From Parachlorella kessleri (Eukaryota > Chlorophyta > Trebouxiophyceae > Chlorellales > Chlorellaceae), in assembly GCA_001598975.1 (NCBI GenBank), contig BBXU01000782.1:1-43610 (forward strand): a stretch of DNA of 43,610 bases, in the 5' to 3' direction. Below the pieces are notes generated by a model, which worked only from the letters and a program-made list of their open reading frames with translations, was not told the origin of the DNA and ran no database searches. The first letter of the stretch is position 1, and each line of letters begins with the position of its first letter. The translations under genes and the position numbers were made by a program. Positions 11,791 through 21,191 of the stretch are shown in pieces.

Positions 11791-12079
11791 GCAATTCTCT
11801 GCCAACATGGCATTTTAGCTCAGTGCAGACTCCTATTTCACCTAACGAATAGATCTACACAACTTCAGCGGCAGGACGCTGATTGCCATTCTCTCACCTC
11901 TAGGCTAGCAGCATATTGCCACCTGCCCATGCTGCTGCCCTGAATTTGCCACACGAGGGGCCACCTGAGAGCAAGCATGTATCATGTCCAAAGAGCACAT
12001 AATACCATGGTATCTGGTATCAGGTATCACTTGGCATGCATCGGCCCGTCCAGAAGGGCTAAAGATTCAAGGTGAAGAA

Positions 12080-12290
12080 CTATACCGAAACTCTCCAGCT
12101 GTCACCCAGATATGTAACTAGCGCATGTAACCCAGCCCAATCAAACCCAACAACGGCCCCCAGTAGCGCCCATATTGTTCTGATGTTCCTGCCGGATGTC
12201 ACCTTGGCTGGTTTAAGTTCCTCCAGGTAGCAAGGGTTGGCACATGCATGCCGTCCCCACCGCACATGCACGCAGTCCTCGCCGCCCACA
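12080..12290 (-). mobile_element. Decayed LINE (non-LTR retrotransposon) 3' end
   Basis: This fragment aligns as DNA with 19890-20070, sharing for example ggtagcaa(a)gggttggca and a tgatg-centred block. The - strand peptide keeps the spacing ANP...Y.EELK...GFDW...WR of the better-preserved copy, whose upstream part is recognisable as reverse transcriptase. It lies downstream of the short-type four-helix gene at 10309, as the other copy does behind 18422. By itself the fragment would not be recognisable. Confidence 0.45.
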
Positions 12291-12830
12291 ACTTCTGGGT
12301 GGTGGCCCCTCGAGAGCTCTCGCTACGCGCAACTCATATGGTGGAGCTGCCGCCCAACCAGATGTCAAGCCCTCCTATGGACCGAAGTGGTGCGGCTGCC
12401 TGCCGGCACGCAGTGTTTTGGTGCAGGGTAGGGCCTGCTGCTGGTGCTCAGCAACAGCGGTGGTGCTCGGCTTTTCCTGCGGGCTGGCCTTGTTGATGAT
12501 GCTTCTCAAGGCTGCTATCTGTCTCGCAGCTTCTGAGCAGGAGTCACTCTGCCACCCGGCGGCGGGGCGAGCTGCAAGGCGAGGAGGCAGCTGCATCTAC
12601 AGCCTGCCTCATTAATGTCACAACATGCTGCGCTTTGCATGGAATCCCTCACTACCTCGCAGGACATGGCGGCTGCACCGCCCACCAGCACGAGATCCGC
12701 TTGCTCTTGCTGAAATGGGAGGGCAACAGTGGCAGGCAGCTTCCAGAGCATGAGGAACTGCTGCGCCTTCGATTCGCATGGCGCTGAGCTTCAAGTGAAT
12801 AGTGCACAGCAGCAAATTGCAGCCGTGGTC

Positions 12831-12905
12831 GCTCATTGTCTGAAAAGGAGCATGCAGGGCACCCACAGCCATAAGTGTAGGAGCAGCTCTCGTCATGCCA
12901 CTAAC
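12831..12905 (-). pseudogene. Stray fragment of four-helix exon 2
   Basis: Read on - it carries a second, shorter copy of the end of exon 2 and its donor region: the bases for SGM, then ESCSYTYG, then text matching the intron start (ccctgcatgc). It sits directly beyond the exon 4 end of the inverted pseudogene, out of order. It carries a small internal deletion relative to exon 2. Confidence 0.6.
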
Positions 12906-12924
12906 GCTCAGCACCACCCACATT

Positions 12925-13632
12925 CGCACCTGCAGTCCTGCCTCCACCCAAGAGCAACTGCCAGAAGTGCGTTAACAACACATATGATCCCGCCGGCCAA
13001 AGCACACTTGATGGCGCTGGTGTGCATCCGTGCTGGGGGGTTTCACATCACCCACGTTGTAGAGAAGGGAAAGGAACACCTGCAAGGGGCTGCCTGGGCG
13101 TGCATTGGCGCAAGCTCCTATGGATACAACACTTTAGACCCAAACGTCACTTTGACCGACCTTCAAAACCAGCAACCTCATGAAACCATATGGAGGCAGC
13201 TGCCTGCAGCCGCGGGGAGTTTGGGAACAAACTAGATTTGCCTAGGAGGAAGGGGCGCCACTGACCTTGGTAGAGTTGAGGAGAAGGGTGGTGATGATGG
13301 CCAGCAGGACCAGGGCGCCAGCCTTGTGATAGCCGCGGGTTACGGCAGCCACGCCCGCATAGATCACCGCACAGAGCTGGAAAAAGGTCAAGAACTAGTA
13401 CCCTACAACAAAGAGTTCAGCTAGTGGATCAACACGTGGTGGGTGACGGCTTGCAAGCCAGGGGATGTGAGGGCACCTGCGCTGGACACCCCAAAGTGCA
13501 AGGGCATGTCGCTGCATTGCCAGTGGAGGGGGCATGCAGGGTACTCACAGCCGTAAGTGTAGGAGCAGCTCTCGTTTGAAACCATGCCACTGAGGCTCAT
13601 CAGGGCAGCGCTATAAGGGTAAGCGGTATCGG

Positions 13633-13697
<65 letters not shown>

Positions 13698-13838
13698 GAA
13701 GGACTGAACAACAAGTGCAGAGAGCCCTACACGGCTGCCCCAAACAGCAGCAAGCGCAAGGGCAACAGGCAACAGAGCTGAGTGGAGTGGCGGCGCACCA
13801 TGGTGGCAGGCGTAGTGAAGCGACCCGACTCCTGCTAT
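12925..13838 (-). pseudogene. Inverted, broken copy of the short-type four-helix gene
   Basis: Read on -, exons 2, 3 and 4 of the 10309-11682 gene are present in order with their introns. Damage is clear. The start codon and first helix are missing. The exon 2 acceptor ctgcag is lost next to a large GGCA expansion. The second Trp in the YW pair of exon 3 has become TAG (13395-13397). One extra base near 13041 shifts exon 4, and the exon 4 donor region reads gaatgtggg instead of gaaggtggg. Three bases are also missing near the last helix. It cannot make the parental protein. The sense strand of the parent gene and any transcript through this copy would be complementary over about 0.9 kb. Confidence 0.85.
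13633..13697 (+). repeat. (GGCA)n microsatellite, about 16 units
   Basis: Pure tetranucleotide run. The parent gene has only about three CTGC units at the matching splice acceptor (10531-10544), so this expanded after duplication. Confidence 0.95.
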
Positions 13839-14538
13839 GTACCAGTCACGTTTAAAAGGTAACCTGCTACACTAGTGCGCAGGTGTCCTGCTAACTCAGG
13901 CAGGTCCCCCTTTCCACACACCATGGTCACCTGGCCAGCTGGCTGCCACTCCTGTTCTACTGACGTCTGCACACCTGCCAGGATGGTGCAACTGATGCTC
14001 CCATGTGTGCCAACTATGCACAGCAGCATTGGGATGACTGAGGTGGCAAGGCTTAGGTGCGTCACATGGGACATGTCTCCTCAAATATGTCCAGCACACC
14101 CTGTAAACCTGAGGCTCGAATTCCATTATTACTTACATCAGCAGTAAGGTATACAGCACGCACCCTGGGGGGACACATGGGCTGGCCAGCTGCTGGGGAA
14201 GTTGGTTGCCATCGGCCCAATATGCGATGGGCCCCTCCAACTTGGGAAGACCCTGCCTTGCCCTGTGGGGCTTGTCGCATGCCTGATCCCCACCCCAATG
14301 ATCTCCAGAGGTGTCTGATAGGCTGGCGTGCACGTGCTGAAGCCCATCTCTTGCTGGAGGTGCGCACGGCGCTTCGTGCAGCCCTCCCAGACCTCATATA
14401 CATCAGTTGAGCCGAGGTGGGACCGGATTTAAGAACATGGGGAAGCTTGAGATGTGTGGATAGAAGCTTACTCCAACCCATACTCACTTCCACTCCAATA
14501 AGCTCAGCTTGGTGACTGGGTGCAGCTGCTGGTCCACA
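13839..14538. other. Upstream region of the 14539 gene
   Basis: Between the breakpoint of the inverted copy and the ATG of the next four-helix gene. No exon, repeat or domain recognised; probably its promoter. Confidence 0.4.
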
Positions 14539-16820
14539 ATGATGCCCCAAGCCAAGCCCAGGCACCCACCAGCAATCTTTGCCTGGCTGGCATGGTTCCT
14601 CATGTTTGTCTCATGGTAAGTAGTTCTTTGAAGGGTCACCAAGTGCACTATGCCCCTTGGAGCGCTATGCCCTGGACACTCCTAGGAGTAGCAACTCGTG
14701 CGTACTGTGCTTGCTGGGCTGTACACATGTGGCGTGGTTTCAGTCGATATCTGGAATGAGGCATAAGACGAACCCACCCCCCTCAGCCCTTAGGGTGGCC
14801 TGCAATGCAAGCTGTTGCACTGTGCCATGGTCTGGTCTAGCCTAACAGTATACCACCACCTGACCATGCTGTCATGAGAGCGTCCCCCGCAAATGAGGCC
14901 AAGTGTATCTAACATACACTAAGTGCCACACTCATCCTGGCGCAGGGTGCTTATGCTCGCCGGCGTGGCGGCACTGCAGCGGGTGCGTGGGATGGACAGC
15001 GCCAACACGTGTGCTGAGCGTACTGATTGGGCACATGCTGCAGCCGGTCTGGGCCAGGTCGAAACAGTGTGGCAATCGGAGCAGAGCGCTGCCCTTGTGT
15101 GTGTGCAGAACTGCGGCAGCTCCAACCTTGGCATCACCATCAATGAAGGCTTCCACTACCTGTGAGAGCGTCCCTACCCGACATTGGCTGGGGGAGCGCT
15201 GCTCTGGAGTGTGCTAGGCGTGAGGCTGCTGACGTTGGGCGCGCATTGCGTTGGGGCTCTTACAACTTGCTCTGCACTGGCCCTGCACAGTATCAACTCG
15301 CAGAGGACACTCTTGCAGTACCAAGGTTCACAGAGTGAGATCTACCCACCCATCCATGCTTGCAGGGGACCTGTGTCCTGTGACAAACTGTTCCGGTGAG
15401 TCCATGATTGCATCAAGACAGCCTACCACAGGCAGCTTCCATACTCACGAATGGAGCATGTGCATGCACAGGTGTACATGTCATGCGCGCAGTGTCCCTG
15501 CAGACCGTGTTGCTAGTGTGAGACTTCATGACAAGGGTCGAGGCGGAGCTCTTACACTCTTGGTCATTGAGCCTGGTCATACCGCAAAATGAGGGTACCA
15601 GGTGGATCTATCGTCCACACAACAAAACGAGCTGCTCCATCCCCTGCCTGCTGGGCCACGACGCATCCCTTGCATTGCTGGTGCAGGTATGCATGGTGGA
15701 CCACCTGGTGAGCACCTACTACTTTTGGTGACTTCTGGGCCGGAATTTGCGAAGCTGCTGGTTTTGGCGCCTAGCAGCTTGGTCCCGCCCCTGCTGTGCT
15801 GTGCTGTGCTGTGCTGTGCTGTGCTGTGCTGTGCTGTGCTGTGCTGTGCTGTGCTGTGCTGTGCTGTGCTGTGCTGTGCTGTGCTGTGCTGTGCTGTGCT
15901 GTGCTGTGCTGTGCTGTGCTGTGCTGTGCTGTGCTGTGCTGTGCTGTGCTGTGCTGTGCTGTGCTGTGCTGTGCTGTGCACGTTGCTGTCTTTGCGCTTC
16001 ACCCTACCTACACTGCGCATAGCTCATTGTGGCAGAGGGCAATACTTGGGAGGAGTTCCGCTTGCTGGGGCATTGCAATCCCCTGCCAGCCAGTGGGTGA
16101 CCAGCCGCTTGCTGGGGTATTGCAATCCCCTGCCAGCCAGTGGGTGACCATGGCACCTTGCTTGTGATGCACGCCCAAATGTCGCCAACGTCATGCTTCA
16201 CTGTAGCCCCTGCAATGCAGCCACGCGACGCCTGCACTAGCCAGGGCCATTGTCTGATTTCCTTCCTCAAACCCACCAAACCGTACTGCTGCAGGTACCA
16301 GTTCTTCATGATACTGCTCATCCCCACCCTGCTGGTGGGGCGCAGCGTCCACAGGTTCCGCCTGGGACTGATCGGCCTGCTGATCCCTCTCGTCATGCTG
16401 CTCATGAACACAACGTGGGTGGTGCAGGGCTTGCTTTGCCACCAAACCCCTCTGTGCTCTGTCCTGCAACTGAGCTGTGCCGTGAGGTTTGGGCCTGCCT
16501 GCACAAGCGTTGTGCACAGCGTTTGGCATGTGCACAGCTCCTCTGATGATTGGGCTGCAGCCATACTGGCAGTGACATGCTGCCCCTCTCGTCACCCTCT
16601 GACAGCGAGGCAGCCGCGCAAGACCAGCCGCAATGGGAAGCCCCCCTAGCTTCCCCGCAGGAACACCTTCCTTATGCTCTGGCACTGGGTTGGCGGGCTG
16701 TCTGGCAACATGACCAGCAGGGCCAAGGTGCTTTTCGCTGGGGCCCTCATCGGCTCTGTGGCTGACTTCCTCATGATCCTGCTGATCGGTGTCCATAACG
16801 AAGAGGCTGTCTATGCATGA
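14539..16820 (+). CDS. Four-helix membrane protein, long type without tail
   Basis: Exons 14539-14615, 14946-14982, 15109-15161, 15366-15395, 16295-16414 and 16661-16820 join in phase (2,0,2,2,2) to 158 residues. Helix 1 is FAWLAWFLMFVSWVLMLAGV. The loop has NCGSSN and GPVSCDKLFR, matching KCGSVP and GQVSCDKFFR of the 38793 gene. Then follow FMILLIPTLLVGRSVHRFR, GLIGLLIPLVMLLMNTTNTF, the counterpart of MDTANTY, and helix 4 AKVLFAGALIGSVADFLMIL. It ends at HNEEAVYA and lacks the Thr-rich tail of its relatives. The ATG is followed by a second ATG. Tiny exons of 30 and 37 bases are supported because every junction keeps the homologous frame. The 900-base fourth intron holds a large pentanucleotide minisatellite. 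Function unknown. Confidence 0.82.
15792..15979 (+). repeat. (TGCTG)n minisatellite, about 37 units
   Basis: Almost pure five-base repeat inside intron 4 of the 14539 gene. It is open in several frames, giving artefact proteins made of AVLCC or STAQH units. Confidence 0.97.
16058..16151 (+). repeat. 47-bp tandem duplication
   Basis: Two near-identical units begin at 16058 and 16105 (ccgcttgctggggcattgc; the second has t for c). Both are in intron 4 of the 14539 gene. Confidence 0.9.
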
Positions 16821-18421
16821 AGGGGGTCCGACAAGTTGTACACTATGATGGGTTGACGGTGATGTGGTGGCACCGGTGGCTGGGAAAGGAGGGGTAGTTC
16901 TGGTGGCTGGCTAACTGCAGCATTAGCTCCTCGTCATGTGTGCTTGAGCAGATTGTGGCAGGGCTCCACGAGCAACTGAAGGGTTCTGCCGCTGACTGTG
17001 CATGATCCTGCTGCTCTTGGTATATCCCACGAGGATGCTATACTATGAATTGGGGTTGCTGTGCTATGAATTACTCATCAAGGTGCACATGAGAGCCAAA
17101 AGTGGTGCAAGCGGCTAGTTGATACAGCAGGCGCAGGTTGGGGCTTCTATTTGTGTGATTTCTGTGATGGGGGTGCACTACATGCTGCTCATGGGTATTG
17201 GCCTTGATGGTGCTTTGTTTATAAACGCCATAGCACCTGAGCGGTTGCTTTCCCTGGCTTTGACACGGTCACGAATGAGCAATACCTTGCCAGGAGATTG
17301 ACCAACACGAACCAAAACTGTGACCCAGAGAGTTGTAAACAGCACAGTCCCCAGCGTGGGAACACAGTCCCATAGCACTCCTGGAAACAAATAGGGCCAC
17401 CAGCACCCAAAAGGGGATGCGGGGCTTGGTAGGTCTGGAGCCAGCATGGGCTGCTGGATCCATCACCGGGCTTTAATGTGCACCAGGTAGCTGCCTTGAA
17501 AACTGAGTACTTCATGAGTGCCACAGTGTGCAACCAGTGGTGACTTACCATCTGGCCGGCTACAGAAGCATACCCTAGCATGTGTCTCAACCCCAACTGC
17601 CATATACCAGGCCTGGCTCACAGTTTCAACAAGGATCCAACCTTGTACTCACCATCGCAGTCGCTGGGGCAGCAAGCCCTCAAAGACTTCATGGGTCGCA
17701 GGCTGCTGCAGCGCTTCCAGACAGGTCACACGCTCTCAAGCACACGCCTACGTGTGTCCAGGTGGGTGGTCCTTCTTTCTGCTGCCGACGCTTGGCTGAC
17801 CCCGGCTGCAACAAGTCTACCTCGAGGAGTGGCGGCAGCGTTGCTGATATCTTCTCAGCCAACAGGCCCACGGTAAGGGCAAGCTCCCAAGCGAAGAACG
17901 TTGTCCAGGCTGCCCCTCCTTGATGTGGAAGGGTTCGCCAGAGCATCCCCCTGCAGTCAACAGTGGTGATCAGCAAGATGACGCAAGATCACATCTGATG
18001 AGGCCATCTGTGTCCAGGGCTGTAGGCAGGACCACTTGGCCAACAGCAGGGAGACACACACCTGCACTCGCCACCCCTGCAGGGCCCTGCCAAGATTCTG
18101 GTGGTGGGGTGACTAAGGGTTACCACAACCCGCGGGCGGGACGAGCCCGACCAGGCTTCAAATGCGGTGACAAAACTCGACGTCTGCATTCCAGGGCAAC
18201 ATCCACTACCCGCAGCACCGGCCCCACCTCCCACCTTCGCCCTTCACTGGTGAGTTCCAAGGATGCACTGCCTGCAGATCCTTGCTTTGCAGCCCTGCGG
18301 TCCTGTTGGGCTGGCAGCCTGTTCCGCCTGGGTCACCTGCGCTGCAATCTGCTGTATAACACCGCGATGGCCCGCTCGCTTGCCACTGCCGCAGGTCCGC
18401 CGCCGCACAACAAATATCGAG
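16821..18421. other. Interval before the 18422 gene
   Basis: 3' region of the 14539 gene and promoter or 5' untranslated region of the 18422 gene. A + strand frame at 17119-17301 and a - strand frame at 17689-17976 have hydrophobic stretches but no partner exons or match to the local families. Confidence 0.35.
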
Positions 18422-19513
18422 ATGGCCGCCAGCAAGGCACTGACCTGGGCCGCCCTGGCTTTTAGCTTCTTGGCCTGGGTCATATACATATCAGGAATCG
18501 GGTCGCTGCACTACGCCTGCCACCACGGTGAGGTGCTGGTTGGAAGGCTTCACTCTTGCCAGCTCGCTTCTCCAACTCCTGCGACCAGCAAAACACGCTC
18601 CTGCCACGCCTGTCCCTGCAGACCTGGGCTGGGCGGACCGCCAGATGCTTGAGCAGGCCAGCGGCATGGTCTTCCACAAGAGCTGCTCCTACACTTACGG
18701 CTGTGAGTTCGCTAGCGCACCTTACGTGGTGACTCTCCTATTTGCCCTTGCTGGCGATTTTGCACGGCACGGACCATCATCTTTTCTGATGTGCTAGACT
18801 GTTGCTGCCTGCAGGGTACTGGTTCCTGACCTTCTTCCAGTTTGCAGCGGTGCTGTGCGGCATGGTGGCGGCCACCAGCCTGTGGCGCGGCTCCCTCAAG
18901 CCCGGCTCTCTGGCGCTGCTGGCCATTATCACCACACTCATCCTGGAATCTACCAAGGTGGGTGGTTCCTGGATGTGACAACCGTGGGCTGGATAATGCA
19001 GGGCTGCCTGCATCATCTGCACCCACTCTGACGATGTGCCTGAACCTGATGTTGTGCAGGTCTTCCTGAGCATGCATTACTTGCTGCCCCACGGCATGTA
19101 CTACAACGGCTCCGCCAACGTGGCAGCGCCCCTCACCCAGCGCGCCGTCAAGTGTGCTCTTGCCGGCGGCATCTTGGTGTGCGTCGCAAACGCTCTTGTG
19201 GCCATTGCGCTGGGCTGGCGCAAGGACTGCACTTGTGAAGGTGAGGGTGCATATGGGTTCATAGCTGGGACCAGCGGCGCCTGGTGCTTGCATGGCCTGT
19301 TCACTTTTGTAGTTGAATGGCCATCAACTTTACATGCCGCCCAAAAAGTGAGGAGCACAACTTGTTCAATTGCTTTCTCCAATCTTTTGCTGACCTTTAC
19401 AGCATGTCTTGGTTTCCACTGCAGGCAAGTCATCCTGCAGCAACGCTGGCGCCACTGCCTACATCACTAGCGGACCTGCCGCAGACAAGGCCGGTGCTGC
19501 CGCCCAGGTCTAA
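18422..19513 (+). CDS. Four-helix membrane protein, short type
   Basis: Exons 18422-18527, 18622-18702, 18815-18957, 19060-19240 and 19425-19513 join in phase (1,1,0,1) to 199 residues. Helices: LTWAALAFSFLAWVIYISGI; YWFLTFFQFAAVLCGMVAAT; GSLALLAIITTLILESTK; KCALAGGILVCVANALVAIA. The loops hold LHYACHH, SCSYTYG and an NGS glycosylation site; the tail is GKSSCSNAGATAYITSG and so on. All splice sites are canonical GT-AG with ctgcag or gtgcag acceptors. The ATG has a good context (gagATGGCC). It is the closest relative of the 10309 gene, and both have a decayed LINE end downstream, so a longer segment was probably duplicated. Expected in a membrane; function unknown. Confidence 0.87.
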
Positions 19514-19693
19514 TCGTCTGCATGCCCACCGTTTCAGTATCGATACTTGTCTTAACCTTTGTTCCACTACCCAGTGTTTGTCTCCGTCTCTGAAATAAGC
19601 TCAGTGCCTTGACCAGTGTCCTTGTCTTCTTTAACAAATCTTTCGAGGAAGTCTTGAGCTGTACACCACATCAGTCCTAAAGGTGATCGCACC

Positions 19694-19698
19694 TGTAA
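19694..19698 (+). terminator. Possible TGTAA poly(A) signal
   Basis: TGTAA about 180 bases after the stop at 19513. Confidence 0.35.
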
Positions 19699-19889
19699 TC
19701 GACATCCAGCAACTAGTCTAGACTAGTCTTGTCTAACAGCCTACCACCACCACGTGAGTCCCCCAAGCGGGGCCAACAAAAAGCCAGGATGTAGTATGCC
19801 CACAAACCACAAGATCCAAGTACCAACTCCTTAATGGCATGCACCACCTTGTCCGGACGGGGAAACCAACAAAAAGCACAACCAAAGGT

Positions 19890-20340
19890 CTATCCCACCA
19901 AGTTTCTCCAGTTGTCCCTCATAGCACAAGCACCGAGCCAAGTGAAGCCAAACCGCGAGCCGCCCTCAGCGGCCATTTTGTCCTGATGCTGCCGTCTGAC
20001 CCCACCCAAGTCTAGCTGCTTCAGATGCTCCTCATAGACCTGGGGTAGCAAAGGGTTGGCAAGCCGCCCCCGCCGCCCCACCCCGTCTGGCAGTGTGGCC
20101 CACAAGATGCACTTAGCTAAGCGCGACGTGCTGAGCACAGGTCAACGCCAGTGACTCACAGCCATACAGGACTACCGACAGCACTAGCACCTTGAACAAA
20201 GTCAGCCTGGTGTGCAGCTTGATACCCCGCTGGCTGAAGAAGGGTCCCCACAACCTCCAAAACACAGCCGCACCAAGCGAAAGCCGAAATCCAAGCTCAG
20301 TGTTCAGGTCAATGTTGTGTATGAAGTGGCTGCCAAGATC
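19890..20340 (-). mobile_element. LINE (non-LTR retrotransposon) 3' end, degraded
   Basis: Read on -, the frame gives FWRLWGPFFSQRGIKL, then LTLFKVLVLSVVLYGCESLA, the typical 'A...W...+LY..++L.++LYG.E.WALT' stretch near the end of LINE reverse transcriptases. After a frameshift it continues ILWATLPDGVGRRGRLANPL, YEEHLKQLDLGG and ends with W..A...RDNWRNLVG and a stop at 19890, like the closing 'W..LA.DR..WR..V' of these proteins. An in-frame TAA and a frame change show that it is dead. It lies between the converging genes at 18422 (+) and 20550 (-). A more decayed relative is at 12080-12290. Confidence 0.7.
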
Positions 20341-20549
20341 CAGGAACTAGTCAAGAAGTCTACACATTGTGCGTTCGCCACAAGTGCACAACTTCAGCAG
20401 CCTCTCAACTCCCTTTGCAACCATTGCGGGGAAAGGTTTGATGGTTTTGATAGGTGTAGCCATTAAGAACATCCTGCCTAAGCACCTCAATGTTATACAA
20501 AGGCCACCGTAGCCGTCAGTCGGAAGCAGCCGATCATTCCACTCCATCC

Positions 20550-21147
20550 TCACACGGCTGCAGTGCGGCCTGCTGCCTCCATTGTAGAAGCCGCTCCCAT
20601 CGGAGCTACGTAAGTAGTGGTGCCAACGGTGGTGGAAACAGGAACAGTACCTGGCGGACAATAGACTCCGCCTGCCGTGGTAGCAGCCGTGGGAGCAGGC
20701 TCTTTTGCTACCCCTGCCAGAAGGCAAGAGGGCAGCGGTTGTCAGCGCACCTGCTACTGGCAATGCGGCTGCATTGACATTTGCAGCAATAAAGGTCGGA
20801 GCGCAGAGCCCTGCAGTGACAAGTGAGCAGCACCACATGTGTGTCTCCACCCACCTATAGACCTTTGATAAGCTTCCTTCTCATTGTGCAGACCCAGGCA
20901 GATGAGCTTCAAAAAGTTGGCCACAGACGCAATGATGGCGCCGGCGACCACCGTCCTGGCGCGGGCACCAGATGCTCCTGCACCAGAGCGCACAGAGTGA
21001 ATGTCTAATTTAGTCTGTAAGCAGTACAGGCAATTTAGTCAGCAGCACCCATACGACTCCCCACTCAGCTGCACCTCTGTGCAATACCAGCTCTGGAGAA
21101 GTGACGCACCGGGTGAGCTATGACAGGCAGGCAATATTCCGCCTCGT

Positions 21148-21191
<44 letters not shown>

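Larger units (their letters stand above)
11683..12830. other. Spacer of the inverted duplication
   Basis: Holds the 3' untranslated region of the 10309 gene and a decayed LINE end (12080-12290). The rest, including long open frames at 12240-12615, shows no motif I can support. Confidence 0.4.
10385..13838. repeat. Inverted duplication with about 0.9 kb arms
   Basis: The left arm, about 10385-11262 (+), and the right arm, about 13838-12925 (read on -), match along exons and introns with scattered differences. The arms are separated by about 1.7 kb. The right arm begins inside exon 1, so the start codon and first helix are missing. The matching intron sequences show a DNA-level duplication, not a retrocopy. 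Confidence 0.85.

Noticed and set aside
13633..13697. Regular short repeats considered as a CRISPR-like array
   Set aside because: Pure tetranucleotide run without spacers in a eukaryotic genome; a microsatellite.
15577..16147. Long open frames made of AVLCC or STAQH repeats
   Set aside because: They are translations of the pure TGCTG minisatellite, whose length (a five-base unit) stays open in every frame without a stop; not genes.
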